A DNA stretch of 64,000 nucleotides from Klebsormidium nitens. Lineage: Eukaryota > Streptophyta > Klebsormidiophyceae > Klebsormidiales > Klebsormidiaceae. Shown here piece after piece: positions 22,701 through 35,800 of this stretch (the stretch's first letter is position 1; every line of letters begins with the position of its first letter). The notes below the pieces were generated by a model. That model searched no databases. It worked only from the letters and a program-made list of their open reading frames with translations, and had not been told where the DNA came from. The position numbers and the translations under genes are program-made. The stretch covers positions 1 through 64,000 of the forward strand of contig DF237146.1 in assembly GCA_000708835.1 (NCBI GenBank). The letters run 5' to 3'.

Positions 22701-23009
22701 ATGAACCCCAGCCACGTCACCAGAGACGCCGGGTACCGCTTCTCAGGACCCGGCGGAGGTCCTTCGACGGTCCCCCAAGAAGAACTTTCGAAAGACCGTG
22801 CACCCCCTCCCCGCCTGCGGGCTAAGGGCTCACCCCCAAAATATAAAAAGAACGTTCGAAAGAGCCTGACATCGAAGTCGACAGAGCGACCTAAACGAAC
22901 ACGCCACGATCTTGTGGCCGGTACACAGCCCGGTGGAGGGATCGCTCAGATTGCCGCCATAATGCTTGAAAAGTCTCATCATGCAAATTTTCACAAGGGA
23001 AGCAATTAA
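22701..23009 (+). CDS. possible 5' exon of the C2CD3-like gene
   Basis: An open frame from the ATG at 22701 gives a basic, proline-rich sequence (DRAPPPRLRAKGSPPKYKKN, then TSKSTERPKRTRHDL). Animal C2CD3 proteins also begin with a short basic, low-complexity stretch before the first conserved block, so this might be exon 1. No donor with the right phase was fixed and the match is compositional only. It may equally be chance or part of another gene. Confidence 0.2.
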   Translation: MNPSHVTRDAGYRFSGPGGGPSTVPQEELSKDRAPPPRLRAKGSPPKYKKNVRKSLTSKSTERPKRTRHDLVAGTQPGGGIAQIAAIMLEKSHHANFHKGSN

Positions 23010-23855
23010 GGGTGAGGAGCCTGGAAAGGTTGCAGAAGGAGCAGCAAAGAACCAGATGGTGATATGTACGGTGCGCCGGTTGTAATGGGCCAGAGAATTT
23101 GGTCAGGGCAGCCTTGGGGAACTGCATTTTGGAGCAGCTGATGCCCCCTGCTGCTCAGCCTGAGTTTGAGAAAATGACCGGTGAATATCTGCCCCTTTGC
23201 CCTAGGTTGAGAAATTTGACTTGGATCCAGAGGCCTAAAGGTGGAGCATTTTTACCGGCAATTTGAGCGAACTTTGGAAGGATAGCCTGCAAATCTGCTC
23301 TTTTCTGAGCCGCATGTTGTTGAGTTGTTCGCATGCTCTCACACAAGCATGACTTGAAATATGTAGTCTATCCACTTTTGATTGTCTCCTGTCTCGGGTG
23401 CAAAACCTGTGGAGACTTTTGGAAAGAATTGCCCTTCAGAGAGCCTATCTCTCTCCCCTTGGTGCAATAAAGCATCTGCTGGTGAGGTTCCTTGCAAGAG
23501 AGGTTTTCAGCTTCTACATCAAGGCTGTTTCCTTGTGCAGGACCCCCTGAGAAAGAGAAGACCAAGAGGATGCAGTTTGGTACGTCAATACCCCCCGGAG
23601 TTGGGCCAAATAGCAATATCCTCATCACATAAGCCGTGCTGACCTGAGCTTCTTGCTTCCCTGCTTCGTTGCCTGCGACTCTCTTTCTGGTTATCAGCAA
23701 GCCTTTCATGACCGATGTGCTTCCTCTTGAGTTTTCAGCCAAGCCTGAAGCAGACTCCGAGACTTCCAGGAACTCTTGAAATGCATTGAATGCATGATCC
23801 GCTTGAATGCAATCCAAAGCTTGCCAATTCATCACCACTTTTCCTTTGACCGCTG

Positions 23856-26800
23856 TTGCCTCCACTTCCTCGTGGGGAAGTTGTCATAACCACAGAGGGT
23901 GTTGAATGGTCCATCAAGGACCCCCCTCTCCTCACTTCACTCCGCATCAAGTGGTGGGGGCAAGATGGAGAGGGCACAACTTCCAGGCAAGGCCGCTGCC
24001 ACTGATGGTTCTTTTCCCCTATTGACAAAAGAAGCTCCACATGCCTGTTGCTTGCTGAAAGAAGGGGAAAAGGAAGGAAGGGGTAAACAAGGCCCCTCCT
24101 TGCGCCTGGAATGGACCATCACCTGCAAGCCCTGGGCCTTAACCTGCAAAGACTGTGATCTACGACCAAGTCAATGTAGGGCCAATAAGAATCACCGCTT
24201 ACGTCCATCTTGCAGGATCTATGCAAAGAGCAGTGCACACTTACTGACGTCAGCCACCAACCTGGTATTTCCAGCCATGTGTGGCCCAAAGAACTTGTCA
24301 TCCTACTTTCATGGTAGGTCCTATCTTCCGTTATCTCTGTCTCGATCTCCGCACTAGGGACGGCTACCTCCATTAGGCCTGCTCTTTGATGCTTTTCTTG
24401 ATTTGCGCTACAGTCCGCTTCAGTTTGCAGGATAAGAATTGACAATGCCCGAACAGGGTGGTCCAGCTAATGCGATTGATGCAATCAGGCCCCTCCATCA
24501 AATTCAGATTCCTTTGTCGGCTCTCACTTTGGAGATCGGCACAGTTGTTCCTGTCTCTATCTACCCCTACGTGTTGCCCTCTTTGCCACAGGCCTGCTAA
24601 CGCAAAAGCTAGAGTTTGGAGCTGAAATTCGTTTGGCTCCTTGCCTGCAGATATGCATAATCTGCCTGTTGAGATTACTAGCGGGTCAGGGCCGGCGAGG
24701 GTCGTTGGGAAAGCGGAGATTGACATCAGCGACCTGGTCCGAGTGAGCTCCATCAGTAGGTAAGTGCACGCTTATGCTAGGCCTGCTGAAAATCAGGCCT
24801 TCTTTGTATCAGACACTCGAGAAGTGTCGTATTCCTCTGCCTTAGTTAAGATACTGACCTTACCTTGGACGAGATCACTACTCTGGTAATCGTAGACTGC
24901 TGTAATGTTGCTTGGGCAAAGTTTGACAGATTTTCTCGACTTTTTTTTGCAGGAAGAATCCACTCATAGCTGGCCAGAGGACAGTTGGTGTGGTGCCACT
25001 CACTATCTCCGTCAATTTCTTCCCAACAGGTGAGAGCATCACGTGCCTCGCTGGGTTGCTGCTCGATTTTGAAGCAGATATGCTATTAAACTGATAATTG
25101 GAAACGCAAGTTGTGTGCTTGCGGGTTCTGCGGCTTATTGTTCGAGATGATTTCAAAGACTTAGCACAGATGGTTGCGCTCAAAGGCAACAGTTGGCCAT
25201 TTTAAGTAGAGCTGTGATGTCCGCTTTGAAGCTAAATACATTTACATCGACACTGATAGCGCAACTGACAACTGGACAAGAAACGCTGGCTATATCAGAA
25301 TGACCTGAAAGCATAGTTGGGCTTTCGCAACCAACCATGATCAACTGCTTTTGCAGATTGAAGACGTGGCCCTACCTATCTTTGTCTTTCACCTTGTAAT
25401 TGACAGCCTTACACCGCTCCGCCCAACCAATTTCTATTTCGCATGCTGCTTTGATAGCTAGCTTCGTTCGTTCCTTCCCCCTGTACAGTGGTAACCTCCT
25501 TCGAGCTGAATGAGCACCAGGCTGAGGCCGATACGCTGACGCCGGTTCTGCCGACCCCGCGCCTCACCACCTGGAGAGCTGCTGCAGCCAGCGGGTCAAA
25601 GACAGGGGTAGGGGGCATTCCGGCGGAAGAAAGCGGACCCAGCGGAATCGGTATCAGTCCCTTGGAAACCGGCATGGGACGACTTGAGCCCCCAGATAGC
25701 TCGAGACGAACTGAAGATGGGTCACAGGGGGTGGTTTCGGCGGCAAGTGACGTGGCAGGCGGGGTTGTTGAACAAGGGAACGAATTGCTGGGTCAGAGTG
25801 TGCTGATAGAGTCTGGGAACGGGGACGGGATTGCATCCAGTCGTGCGGCAGAACAACTAGGAGGGGACGAAATGCACTCAGATCAAGCGAAGGCTGCTGG
25901 GGATGAGTCCACTGCGCGGGCAAGCGAGCAGCCGGGGTTGGGTTCACCCGAAGTAACGGCTTTCCCAGATGTCGGAGAAAAGGCGTCAGAGGTAGCTCAA
26001 TTAGAGAGAGTGAACGAGGGCCCCAAGGGTCCAAGCAACCTTGACGCCGAGCTTAGGGCGCTGATCGCCAGGGCGGAGAAGCTCCGAGAGGCAATGACTC
26101 GAGCGAGCGAGACAGTTCCTGTCCCCGTGAGCAGCGCAGCCGCCCGGTTGGCCCGCCTTGAGCTTCCCCTGATCGGGAAAGACCGAGTACCAATCCCGCA
26201 GGCAGAGTCTATTTTTGCTGACGGGCGCGGCGGGCGGGAGAGAAACCCTCGCTCTAGTTTGCGCCGGATTGTGGATGTGCTTGACGAAGAAGAGGGGCTG
26301 GTAACTAGGTATGGGCCGTTCAGGCGGCGGGGGCGCTCGGTGCTGTCGCCCAGGCACTCTAGCAATGACTCATCGGACGGCTCCAATTGCACATCGGACG
26401 GCTCAGACGGTTCGTACGCTTCGGACAGCTGGGCAGAGCCGGACAGCGAGGATGACCCTCGCGGCGTCGCGGAGGACGAGCTTTTGAAGGAGCTGTTCTT
26501 TGCGGAGGCTGGGAGCGATCGGCGGCGGATCGCGGACGAGTCGAGCGACCAAGATATGGCTGGCGGGGCGGAGGCGCCAAGGGGCGAAGCAGGGGAAAGG
26601 CCCGGTTTGGCGTCGTCGGTCGAGCAGGCAACCACGGTCCGGATCGTGGTGGGCCATCTCGTACTGGGGGGAACTCTTGGTGGGGAGTCGGATCCCCCCC
26701 CCAGCTGCACACTCTCGATGCGCTTACCCGTCGTTCCCCCCGCCATGGCCGACGTTGCGGCCGTGCACCCCCCCCAAGCGATGTCCATCGTTCCGTCCAA

Positions 26801-29800
26801 AGTCAGCGCTAAGGGCCTCGTTTTCCGGCACAGCGCAGAGTTTCCGGTCCGGATGGCGGATCCGGACGTCCGCCAGCTGTGGCAGTTCGGCGAACTGAGG
26901 GTCGAGGCGCATTTTGGAAGGGGGGCGGTGCGTGTTGAGTGCCGGGGAAGCGTCTCTCTTGAGGATGTCCTGAGCAGTGTGCCCGCTTCGTTTCGGACCA
27001 GTGTCCCTTTGTATATTGAAGCGCGCGAGGAGAACGGGGAGAAGGGGCAAAGTCGGGGACTTCAGGAAACGAGAGACGGTTCAGAGGTTCCCCCGGGAGA
27101 GCCCGAGCCGGCGGAAGAGCGTAATGATTCAGGTGCTGAGGAAGTAGGGCGCAATGAAGGGGCGGCCATTTTGCAGACCGGAGGAGGGGCCCCTTCAGGC
27201 AAGAGAGGGGAAGCTGAAGAGGGGAGGGGCGCCGAGGGAGCGCCAGACGCTGGCAGCGACTGGCGACTCGACGAGGGAGTGCTCTTTGGAACACTAGATT
27301 TGGAGGTGCAGTTGCTCAGCAGCGGAAGGGGTGGCGCGCAGAAGCCAGCAGAGACTCCGGCGCTGACTGAGTTTTATGCGATAGACGACGGCAGGGAAAG
27401 CAGGGTAAGCCCGCCCCGCCTGCTTGTACAAGTCAAGTGTGTCGAGCTCTCGAGTGGCCGGCAGGAGGCCGAAAAAGCGAGAGAAGGAGAGGTCATCTTG
27501 GTCGCGAAAGCACCGAGATCGGCGGGCGGCGACGTGGAGTTGCGAGTGCATGACGGGGGTTTTGGGCGGGGGCAGAAGTTGAGTCAATTGAGAGAGGGCA
27601 TTGTTCCAGCGCCGAAGGAACTAGCTGGGTCCGCCATCGCAAGGCAGGAGGGGACGCTCGTCGTGGAAGTGTGGGAGCGGAGCCACGCGGGTGACGTCAG
27701 CGAGAGCCGCATGGGTGACGTCAGCGAGGCGCTCCTGGGGCTGGTCCGGGTGCCGCTGAGGCGCCGGGAGCGGCCGCCGAGGTTGCGGGGTTTGGAGGGT
27801 TCAGTCCAGGATCAACTGGTCGAGATCTGGGACCCGCTGACGGGTTTGAACCGGGGAGAAGTGAGAGTGACGGTCTGGCTCGGAAGCGCGGCACAGATTC
27901 AGCAGTTTGTGTGGGAGACTGCGGCGGCTGTGTGCATTCAGCGGTACGCAAGAGGCTTTGCTGCAAGGAAGCGGGTCGCCGCTCAGGTGGCCGCCCGGCG
28001 GGAAGAGGAACTAGGGATGGGGAGAGGCGCGTGCGTCAAGCACACGTTCCGCGTGACGGTCGTGGGCGCTGCGGGACTGCCCGCGGGGGAGGCCCTGTAT
28101 GACGTCAGCGGCGCACGAGCCGAAACGGAAGCCGACCCGTCCCATTCTGCAAAACATGCAGCTGCGCAGGGGAAGGCGACTAACCCCAGGAAGAAAGCGG
28201 TTACTTTCAAAGCGGACCCGCAGCATTTTGAAGCCCCTCCAAGGAATCTTCCGACTTCCCCCCTGAAAAAGTTGAAGTCCGCAGAAGCCTCAGGTCAAAG
28301 CCGCTCGGAAGCGCACCCTTCTCCGCCCGAAGGACACCGGTTCATTAAGTACTGGTTCCCGGGGGAAACGGAACCGCTGTACACACGGAACGTCGACTGG
28401 AGCGGAAGTCCCCGGTTCGGGGCTCAGGCGTGGCACAGCATAACCCTTCCGGTTGCGGAACGCATCGGCGATCATTTTGGGGCGGCGGCGCACGGGCTGC
28501 GGTTCGAGGTGTGGGACCGGGTGGACACGTGGCAGGGCGAGAGAGGGCCGGAGGAGTGCCACGTGGGTGCGGCGGAGTTGCAGATGGACGTGCTGCTGAA
28601 GGCTGCGGATGTGCGGCGACCAGCGAGTGGTCCGGAGGTGAGGAGCTGACTCGATTGACTTTCTTTGTTGTTGGGCCAACAGGATTTAGTCTGGTCATGA
28701 CACTGCCTTTGAAGAGATGGCTGTGCCGTAATTCGTCAATTGTTTGCTGTTGCGCTTCCAGAAGGATCTGCAGCTGGTATTGATCTGAAGGAACGCACTT
28801 CGTTCAAAGCGTTTTGACTACGTGGAGCTTTATCGAACAGCATCTGTCATTCATTCTGCAACTTGTTTCTCGTACCCGTAATATTGACCACCTTGCTTCG
28901 AAAGCACTGATTCGGCACTACTACGACAGGGGAATCATGAGTTCTGTAATGCTTGTCACTCTCTGCTTTTGGTCTTAGTTCTTGTCTTTATCTTCCCATA
29001 ATTGTGACGCTGTCTGTTCGCGACCGCTCGCTTTTAGCTCGCTCTTTGCGGTCGGGCTCTTAATTTCTCAGCTTCTGAACCATGTTTTGTCCTTGCTTTC
29101 ATCCTTGCTATCTAGTCCCGCCCCTCGCTCCCAGCTCCCAGTCTCTCTCATCGTTTCCCTGTTCTCTGCAGTTCAAGGTGACTGCTGAGCTGTCCCGATC
29201 CCGCCTGTTGCAGTCTTCCCTGTTTCCCGCAGCCTAGAAAGTCGTTTCGGATGGCCCCATATTTCCCCTTTCCTGTTTTCACCTTTTCCTCCGCAGGTCG
29301 AAAAGACGGATTTGAGCACTTTGCGGAACCCTCCCCGGACGCGCTTTCCGCCCGACTGCAAATATTCTAATCTACCACGCGAGCAGTCTTACAACACCTT
29401 CTTGCCCCTCGCTCTCAGCTGCCGTCCCTCATATCTTCCTCTTCCTCTGCAGTTCAAGAAGACGTTTGAGCTGCCCATCCGCCTGGCCGAAGGGATTCCC
29501 CCCGGGGAGGGCTTCCCCCGACTGCAAGTGGAGCTTTCCTACCAGGCGAGCGCCATATTCTTTAGATTTGTTTCGTTCTTGCAAAACCGTGTTCCTCTCA
29601 CGGTCTGTTTGAGCTTGGCATGCGGTTCTACCTCATCATTTGTGTTTCGAGAGTCCTGAAGCCGGACCTGAAGCCGAACGGAGTAGAGCATCACAAGCGA
29701 ATGATCTCTTCCTTCGTTTGCAAGGCTATGTTTTTCGCCCAAGGCTGCGATGAGCTTGGCATGCGGTCTATCTTAACGCTGTGTTTCGGGAATTCAAGAC

Positions 29801-32800
29801 TCGAAGCCAAACGAACTGGGGTGAACTTAAAAAACTAATAGCCCCTTGAATTCCACTGCAGGCGAGCGCGGTCTTCCAGCACCCCCTGGCGGACACGGTG
29901 TTTGCGCCCCAGGGACAGCCGCTGCCAGAATTGCCCATCAAGGCTGTTCTCGACATCAGAATCATCAGGGCGTCTGGCCTGCAGGTGAGCTTGCGGCTCT
30001 AGCTGACCGGTGGGCTCCTGCCATCCGCACTTCCTTGGATATGCTTGTTTTGGACGACTGAGTCTGACAGCTGGCCGTTACCTTCGAAGATGCAAGAGAA
30101 GTGCAAATTAGGGTGCATTCGTAGGAGAATGAATATTCTGGAACAGCTAGAAGGCCCTTCAGGAACGTCCAAGTGGAAGTTACAAAGCTCAGTGGCATCA
30201 GATTCATTGAAGTTCTGAAATGCTCTCGATAACCTGAGTCGCCACTAGATGGCGGTCAGGCTACCGTTGTCTTGATTTTCTTATAACCCTGAGGAGACTA
30301 TGCTCGCGACTCTGCACACGAAGTGATTCAAAAAAATGAGAAAAAAGTATTGTCTGCCCTCGTTGAGGCTGCAGGGTCATGCTTGTAGCTCCTACATGTA
30401 AGCAATTGAGACGATTTGTGAGGTATTCTTTCTGGCCCTGATAAGCTACAACCATTGCTTCTTCTGGAGACCCACTTGTGACCCCAGCGCTTCTTCTTCA
30501 GGCCGCTGTTGCCGCAGGCATCCCCACGGCTGAATACGGAAGCTGGAGTTCTTATACACGGTTGTCTCAGATTTGTCCTTCGTGAACCCTTTCTTTCTTA
30601 GTTCTCACAAGGTTCGAGTCACCCCTTTCCTCGAATCAAGACCAATCTTGGGTTTTCCAGGCCGCTGTTGCCGCCGCTATCCCGACGAGCCCCTCCCTCC
30701 GGACGGTTCTCCACTCGGGCGCCCATTCGTACGTCCGGCTGTCCCTCTTTCCGTCCAGCCACGAGCTCGAGCTGCAGTACCCCCCCATCCACACACCTCT
30801 GCAAGCCCAGACTTTTACCCCCCACTACGGGTTCCACCGCCGACTGAGCGTCACGGTTAACGAGGAGGTTTTGGAAGCGTTCAGAACGGGGGTGGCGGTT
30901 CTGGAAGTGTGGCACCACGCGCCGCGGTCGATGCAGGCGGAAGGGACGAACTCGTGGCTGGGGACGGTCAGCGTGCCGCTGAGCCAACTGGTGAAGAATG
31001 AGAAAGGTGGGCTTCTCCATTGTTGATAGCATAAAAGTCTCTTCCTAGCTTCTCACAATAATTCAGCATACGTCTTTGAACGACTCAGCCTGGCTCAGCC
31101 TACGCTCCCCTGTTCAACTCTGACAAGTTGGACAAATTTGGTGGCTGGGCAGGGTCAGGGTGCCGCTAAGTGAATGCCAAAGAACGAAGAAGAAGGACAT
31201 TAAAAACCCTACTCAGGCGCCTTTTGGACATGTGTGGACTTTTGTGTTATCTTTAGAATATCAGACGCGTTCCATCATCAGCTGCGGGCCCCGGAGTGAA
31301 AGGAACGAAGGGGTGGCTATGGCAATCAATCAGCCCGTGAAAGGACGAAAAGGAGGTTGGATGTCGGCTTTGACATCATCTCCCTGGAAGTTTTGAACAC
31401 CCTGCGCTGCTTACAGTGAAGTCAGTGGCGCTTGTCGCTGGGTATGGTAAGCTCTACATGTGCACTCACAAAAGGTTGAATTTCTGTTGTGAAGGCCACG
31501 TTTGGATGGTTGAGTCAAGGACCGCAAAAGTGGCGAGCGGGTTGCGTTGTGCTGGCAAAGTATAGCCCAGCAGAGCGTAAACGTATCTTCGTCATGCTGG
31601 TCCACCGCTTTCTTGGGCTGGTACCCTCTCTCGAGGCTTTTGCTGGGGTGGTAAAAACTCTCGGTTGAAGCCAATCCATCCCTCCTCCTTCTCCCCCAGG
31701 TATCAACGGATGGTACGACATCCTCTCGAGAAGGGGCGACATGGTTGGGGCCATCGAGCTGGACATCGCAGTCGCGGAGTGGCGGCCCCTGCCCCAGGCC
31801 GACGACCATGACGTCATCCTGACGTCACCGGAGCCCCTCTCCCCTCCAATTTCTCCCCCAAGCCGAGCCCCAAACACCCGGCCCCTCGAAAGCAGTCCCT
31901 CTCGCTTGCGGACGCATAGCCGGGGAAGTGCGAGCGCTGCCCAAAAAGAGCAGGAGATGGTAGCCCGGTTGACAGTGAGCGTCGAAGAAGTGGTTCTTCC
32001 GAAGGAGGGGGGTAAGGAGGGCGGGTTGCAAGAGCTGCTTGGCGGAAAGCGCGCCGCGCCGGACCGATTCTATGCGGTTCATGCGCGATACGGAGAGGCG
32101 GAGCCGTGTGTCAGTCGGGCCGTTCCGACTGCGCCGGAGGCACAGTCGACTTCGCGGGAAAACGACGCGCGGGGTTCTGGGGACGGGGACGAAAGGAGTG
32201 TTCTCCTGGAGCACACGTGCGAAGTGATCACGCCGTTCGACGATGCGTTTCTGGAACACCTCAAGCAGCGGCTGGCCGTGGAGGTTTGGCGGGTGGACAG
32301 CCCGAGGGATCCCTCTCGGGGCAAACCGACTTCCAGGGGGGAGAGACGGGAAAGGGGAAGGGACCGACTGGTGGGCACCGCCTACGTTGGGCTGAGCCCC
32401 CTGCTAGACCACGGCGTCGCAGACCTGCGCGTTCCGGCGGGGTCGGAAAGCGTTGGAGTTTCAGGGGGGGTCAGGACTTTTGGGCGACAGAAGACCGAAG
32501 CGCCCAAAACTGCGAGTTTGAGTGGGGCGTTCGCATTGGTGCATCCGGACTCTGCGAACCTGGGAAACGCGCGCGTGATAGTGCGGATTTTGCTGCAGTT
32601 GGCAGAGAGGCAGAAACCGGAGACGGACCCGAGCGGACACAGTCAGGAGGCCCTCGGATCTAGAAGTCGGTTCCAGGAAGCGTCTCCGGAACCGCTTTCA
32701 CCGGTGGCAGGAAGTGGGAGTCCCGAAGTAACGCTGGGTGTGGGTGACAGTCTGGAAGCTACATCTGAAGTAGAGTCGGAGGAAGGCCTCGGGGAGGAGC

Positions 32801-35800
32801 GGCAAGAAGAGGGAGGTTACGATGGGACGAGTCTGTCGCCCGAGCGGGGGTCGGAGGCTAGTGATGACGTGGACGAAGAGGATTGGCTGCAGCAGCGCGC
32901 GCTCCGGCGATCGGCTGAGCTGTTGCGGCGCTCGAAGGAAGCGCGGGCGGGGAAGCTGCGTAGCGATGACGGTTTAGAATTTAGAGAAGACGAGGGCGTT
33001 TCCGAGAGGGAGGGGGACGGACATCAGACCGGAGAGACGTCGGTGCGGTCTCCAGAAAGGGCGGCATTGTCAGTCCGCAGCGACGAGAGAGGTGACTCAA
33101 GACGGGCAACTAGGATGGAGGGAATTGGTGAAACTGATGCAAGCCGGCTGCTTTCGGAAGGGAAAGGGGAAGAGTCCGAGATCCCTAGGGGCCCAGCGAG
33201 GCGACTGGCAGGGCACGTGACGGTCACAGCTCCCCTGAAACGGGGGCCGGCAGGGAGAAGGGGCATGCCAACCACGGGTCCGAGGACAAGAGGCAGCGGC
33301 GAAGGTGAGTGTCATCTCTGCCCGTGGGTCGATCTTTTACATGGAACAAGGAGAATAGAACACGTGTAGTAGGTTCTTTAATTGATCTAGGGCAGCGAGC
33401 ATTCTGGGCGAAGTAGTGGAAGACGGGATGATTTTTCCGCGAAAAATGCGGTCTGCTTTGTTCCGCTCGGACTTGGTCATGCGCCTTAAAGAAAGAGGGT
33501 TTGCCGGATTCATAAGATATGAACGGGATACATGAGCAGGTAAAAAAGGCGTGCGTTTCTCGAGTGGAGCACAAGTCGTTCGTCGGGTCCACTGCTCGCC
33601 TCTCGATGTTTGGCTCTGTGTAGCGGACGTGTGATAAGTAGTCACAATTGACAGGTTTGAGCACCTTTTAAAGACAGCTGCACTGCTGCTAACTTAAACG
33701 TTTTGATTATTTCTGGTGTTTTGTCCTGGTCCTCGTCTGGGTTCAACGACTAGCTTTCTTCCTTCCTTCATCCAAACATCTAGCTGCTGGATAGGAAGAG
33801 GTTAAATGTCTTCATGTTTTTGCCAGCAAACGAATGCTTCCTCTTACAACATCATTGATGGTAGCGCCTCACAGTATCACCAACAGCTTGCTTTTTCCAC
33901 ACCGCAGAACGCCGGGAAAGCCTCTCCCAACACATGACGCCGGGTTCTACAGAAACGGGTCGCCCAGCCCCGGGGCAATCCCCCGAGCCCCTCCAAGCCG
34001 CCCCAACAGACGCGACAGCCCCCCTGCCGGACTCTCTTCCGACAGCTGCGCCCGAAATGGGCCAGTCAGTGCCCCCTCAAAGACGGGTTCTTCAAATCCC
34101 TCCGGAGCAACGTTACACGAGCGTCCGGGTCTGCATCGAAGCCGCCATGAACCTCCAGTTCACCGCATGTCACAGCCAGGCCGAGGAGGACTTCTGGGCG
34201 GGCGCCGAGACTTCCAAAACCCTAAAGCTTGCGCGCGCAGAAACGGGTACAACTTCCAGCCTTGAGGGATCGGAATCCGCCGGAACGGCTGGCTTTCCGC
34301 TGCGGAACGTCCCCCAGGGGCTATTCGTGAGCTACCGGTGGCAGGAGACGGGCGAAGTGGTGTGCAGCCCGTTGGTGGGTCCGAGCTCTAGTCCGAAATG
34401 GTATCACTCCCGTCACCTCCCGTTAGCCACGCCGTCACGGAACCGCCCGACCGACCGCGTCCTGGTGCTCAAAGCCTGGAAACGGTTACCCGAGCCGGGG
34501 TCCGGGGGTTCTAGCCACGTGGGCGGTGTGAATGCGCTCCCACTGCAGCTTGGCGCGCATGCGCGCGCGCAGGAGGCGGTGCCGTCCCCCGACCTCGACC
34601 GGTTGGTCGGCTGCGCGGCGATCGACCTCTCGCCGCTGTTTTTGGGGATGGAGGAATTGTGTGGCTGGTACACTGTTCACGATCTCCGGCAACGGTCGCT
34701 CGGGCAACTCAAAGTCGTCGTTTCCCCGGTGGATGTGATTCTGACGAGTTACCGGCCGGCGGACGCCGAGGGGGGGGAGGTTCGCCTGCGGAGCCCCCCG
34801 CAAAGGGGACCACCCGGGGGGGCGGGCGCGCGACGGGGGAATGAGGAGCTGACAACGGAAAATGCAGTCAGCCAGGAAAAAGCGGAAGCACTAATCGAGG
34901 AGTTCAAGCTGGAAAGTCAAGTGGAAGAGGAAACGTTAGAGGGAGGGGGATTGAACGAGGAGGAAAGCTTCGGAGAAGTGAGATGGGGTCGCGAGTCGAG
35001 CATGGAGGACGTCCGGCTGCGGCTCGAAGAGCTGCAGGAGATGTCGCGGAAGATTCTGGCGAGGCGGGGCCTCGATGAGAGGGGGGGCGAAGTGCCGGAG
35101 TCTGAGCCGGGGGTAGGAGTGTCTGGCGGGGGCGGGGGGGTTGCGGAAGCTGCTCGCGATAGGGGGCCCGAAGCGCTAGAATCTGGGCAGGGGGCCGAAG
35201 TGTCGTATCCGTACGAAGAGGTGGAAAAAGCGGGTTTTGAAGCTACGGTGGCCCCTGCCAAAGGTATCGAGCAAGACGCGAGCGGCGGTGTCAACCGGGA
35301 CGCCTGGCACGAAGGCAGCGGCGACGTGACACAGGATTGGCACGCTGAGGAAGGAGGGCTATTGGGGCACTTTTCGGCGAACGTGGACGTGTTTGCAGGC
35401 GGGGAAGGGTCGCCGGAAGAAGCGGACGGTGTGGAGTACGGACGCGACGATCTCGAGGGGGGACAGGGCGGGGACGGCTGGTCGGGGGATCCCCCAAGAG
35501 TGGCCGTTTCGTTTGAGATGGACGAGGGGGGGGACGGAAACGACGGGTGGGCTCAGGCGAGTCCTGCGGAAAGCAACAGCCCCGGACTAATGAAGGCGAC
35601 CGGAAGTACGTTTGGGGAAAGTTTTGCCTCTATTGACGAGGCTGTAACATTGAGCGACAGCGGCAATCCGGTTCCGGGTAAATTGGGAAGAAAGGCAGCG
35701 GCAGACTTCTCCATTGCTTCGGAGCGCAATGTGGACCTGGAAAAAGCGAAGAAAGCTGACGAGGAAAGTGGCGACATATCGCGAACTAGAGAGGACGGAA

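Noticed and set aside
23368-23865. 165-codon minus-strand frame opposite the C2CD3-like 5' end
   Set aside because: It has no motif, no supported start or splice sites, and lies across the 5' region and first conserved exon of a well supported plus-strand gene.
26001-28698. Long minus-strand frames opposite the big C2CD3-like exon
   Set aside because: They are Ser/Pro/Arg-rich shadows caused by GC-biased codon use on the plus strand, and the plus strand has clear C2 and IQ homology.
32106-32663. Alternative plus-strand frame within exon 31700-33304
   Set aside because: Gly/Arg-rich shadow. The other frame carries the C2-like sequence and fits both splice phases.
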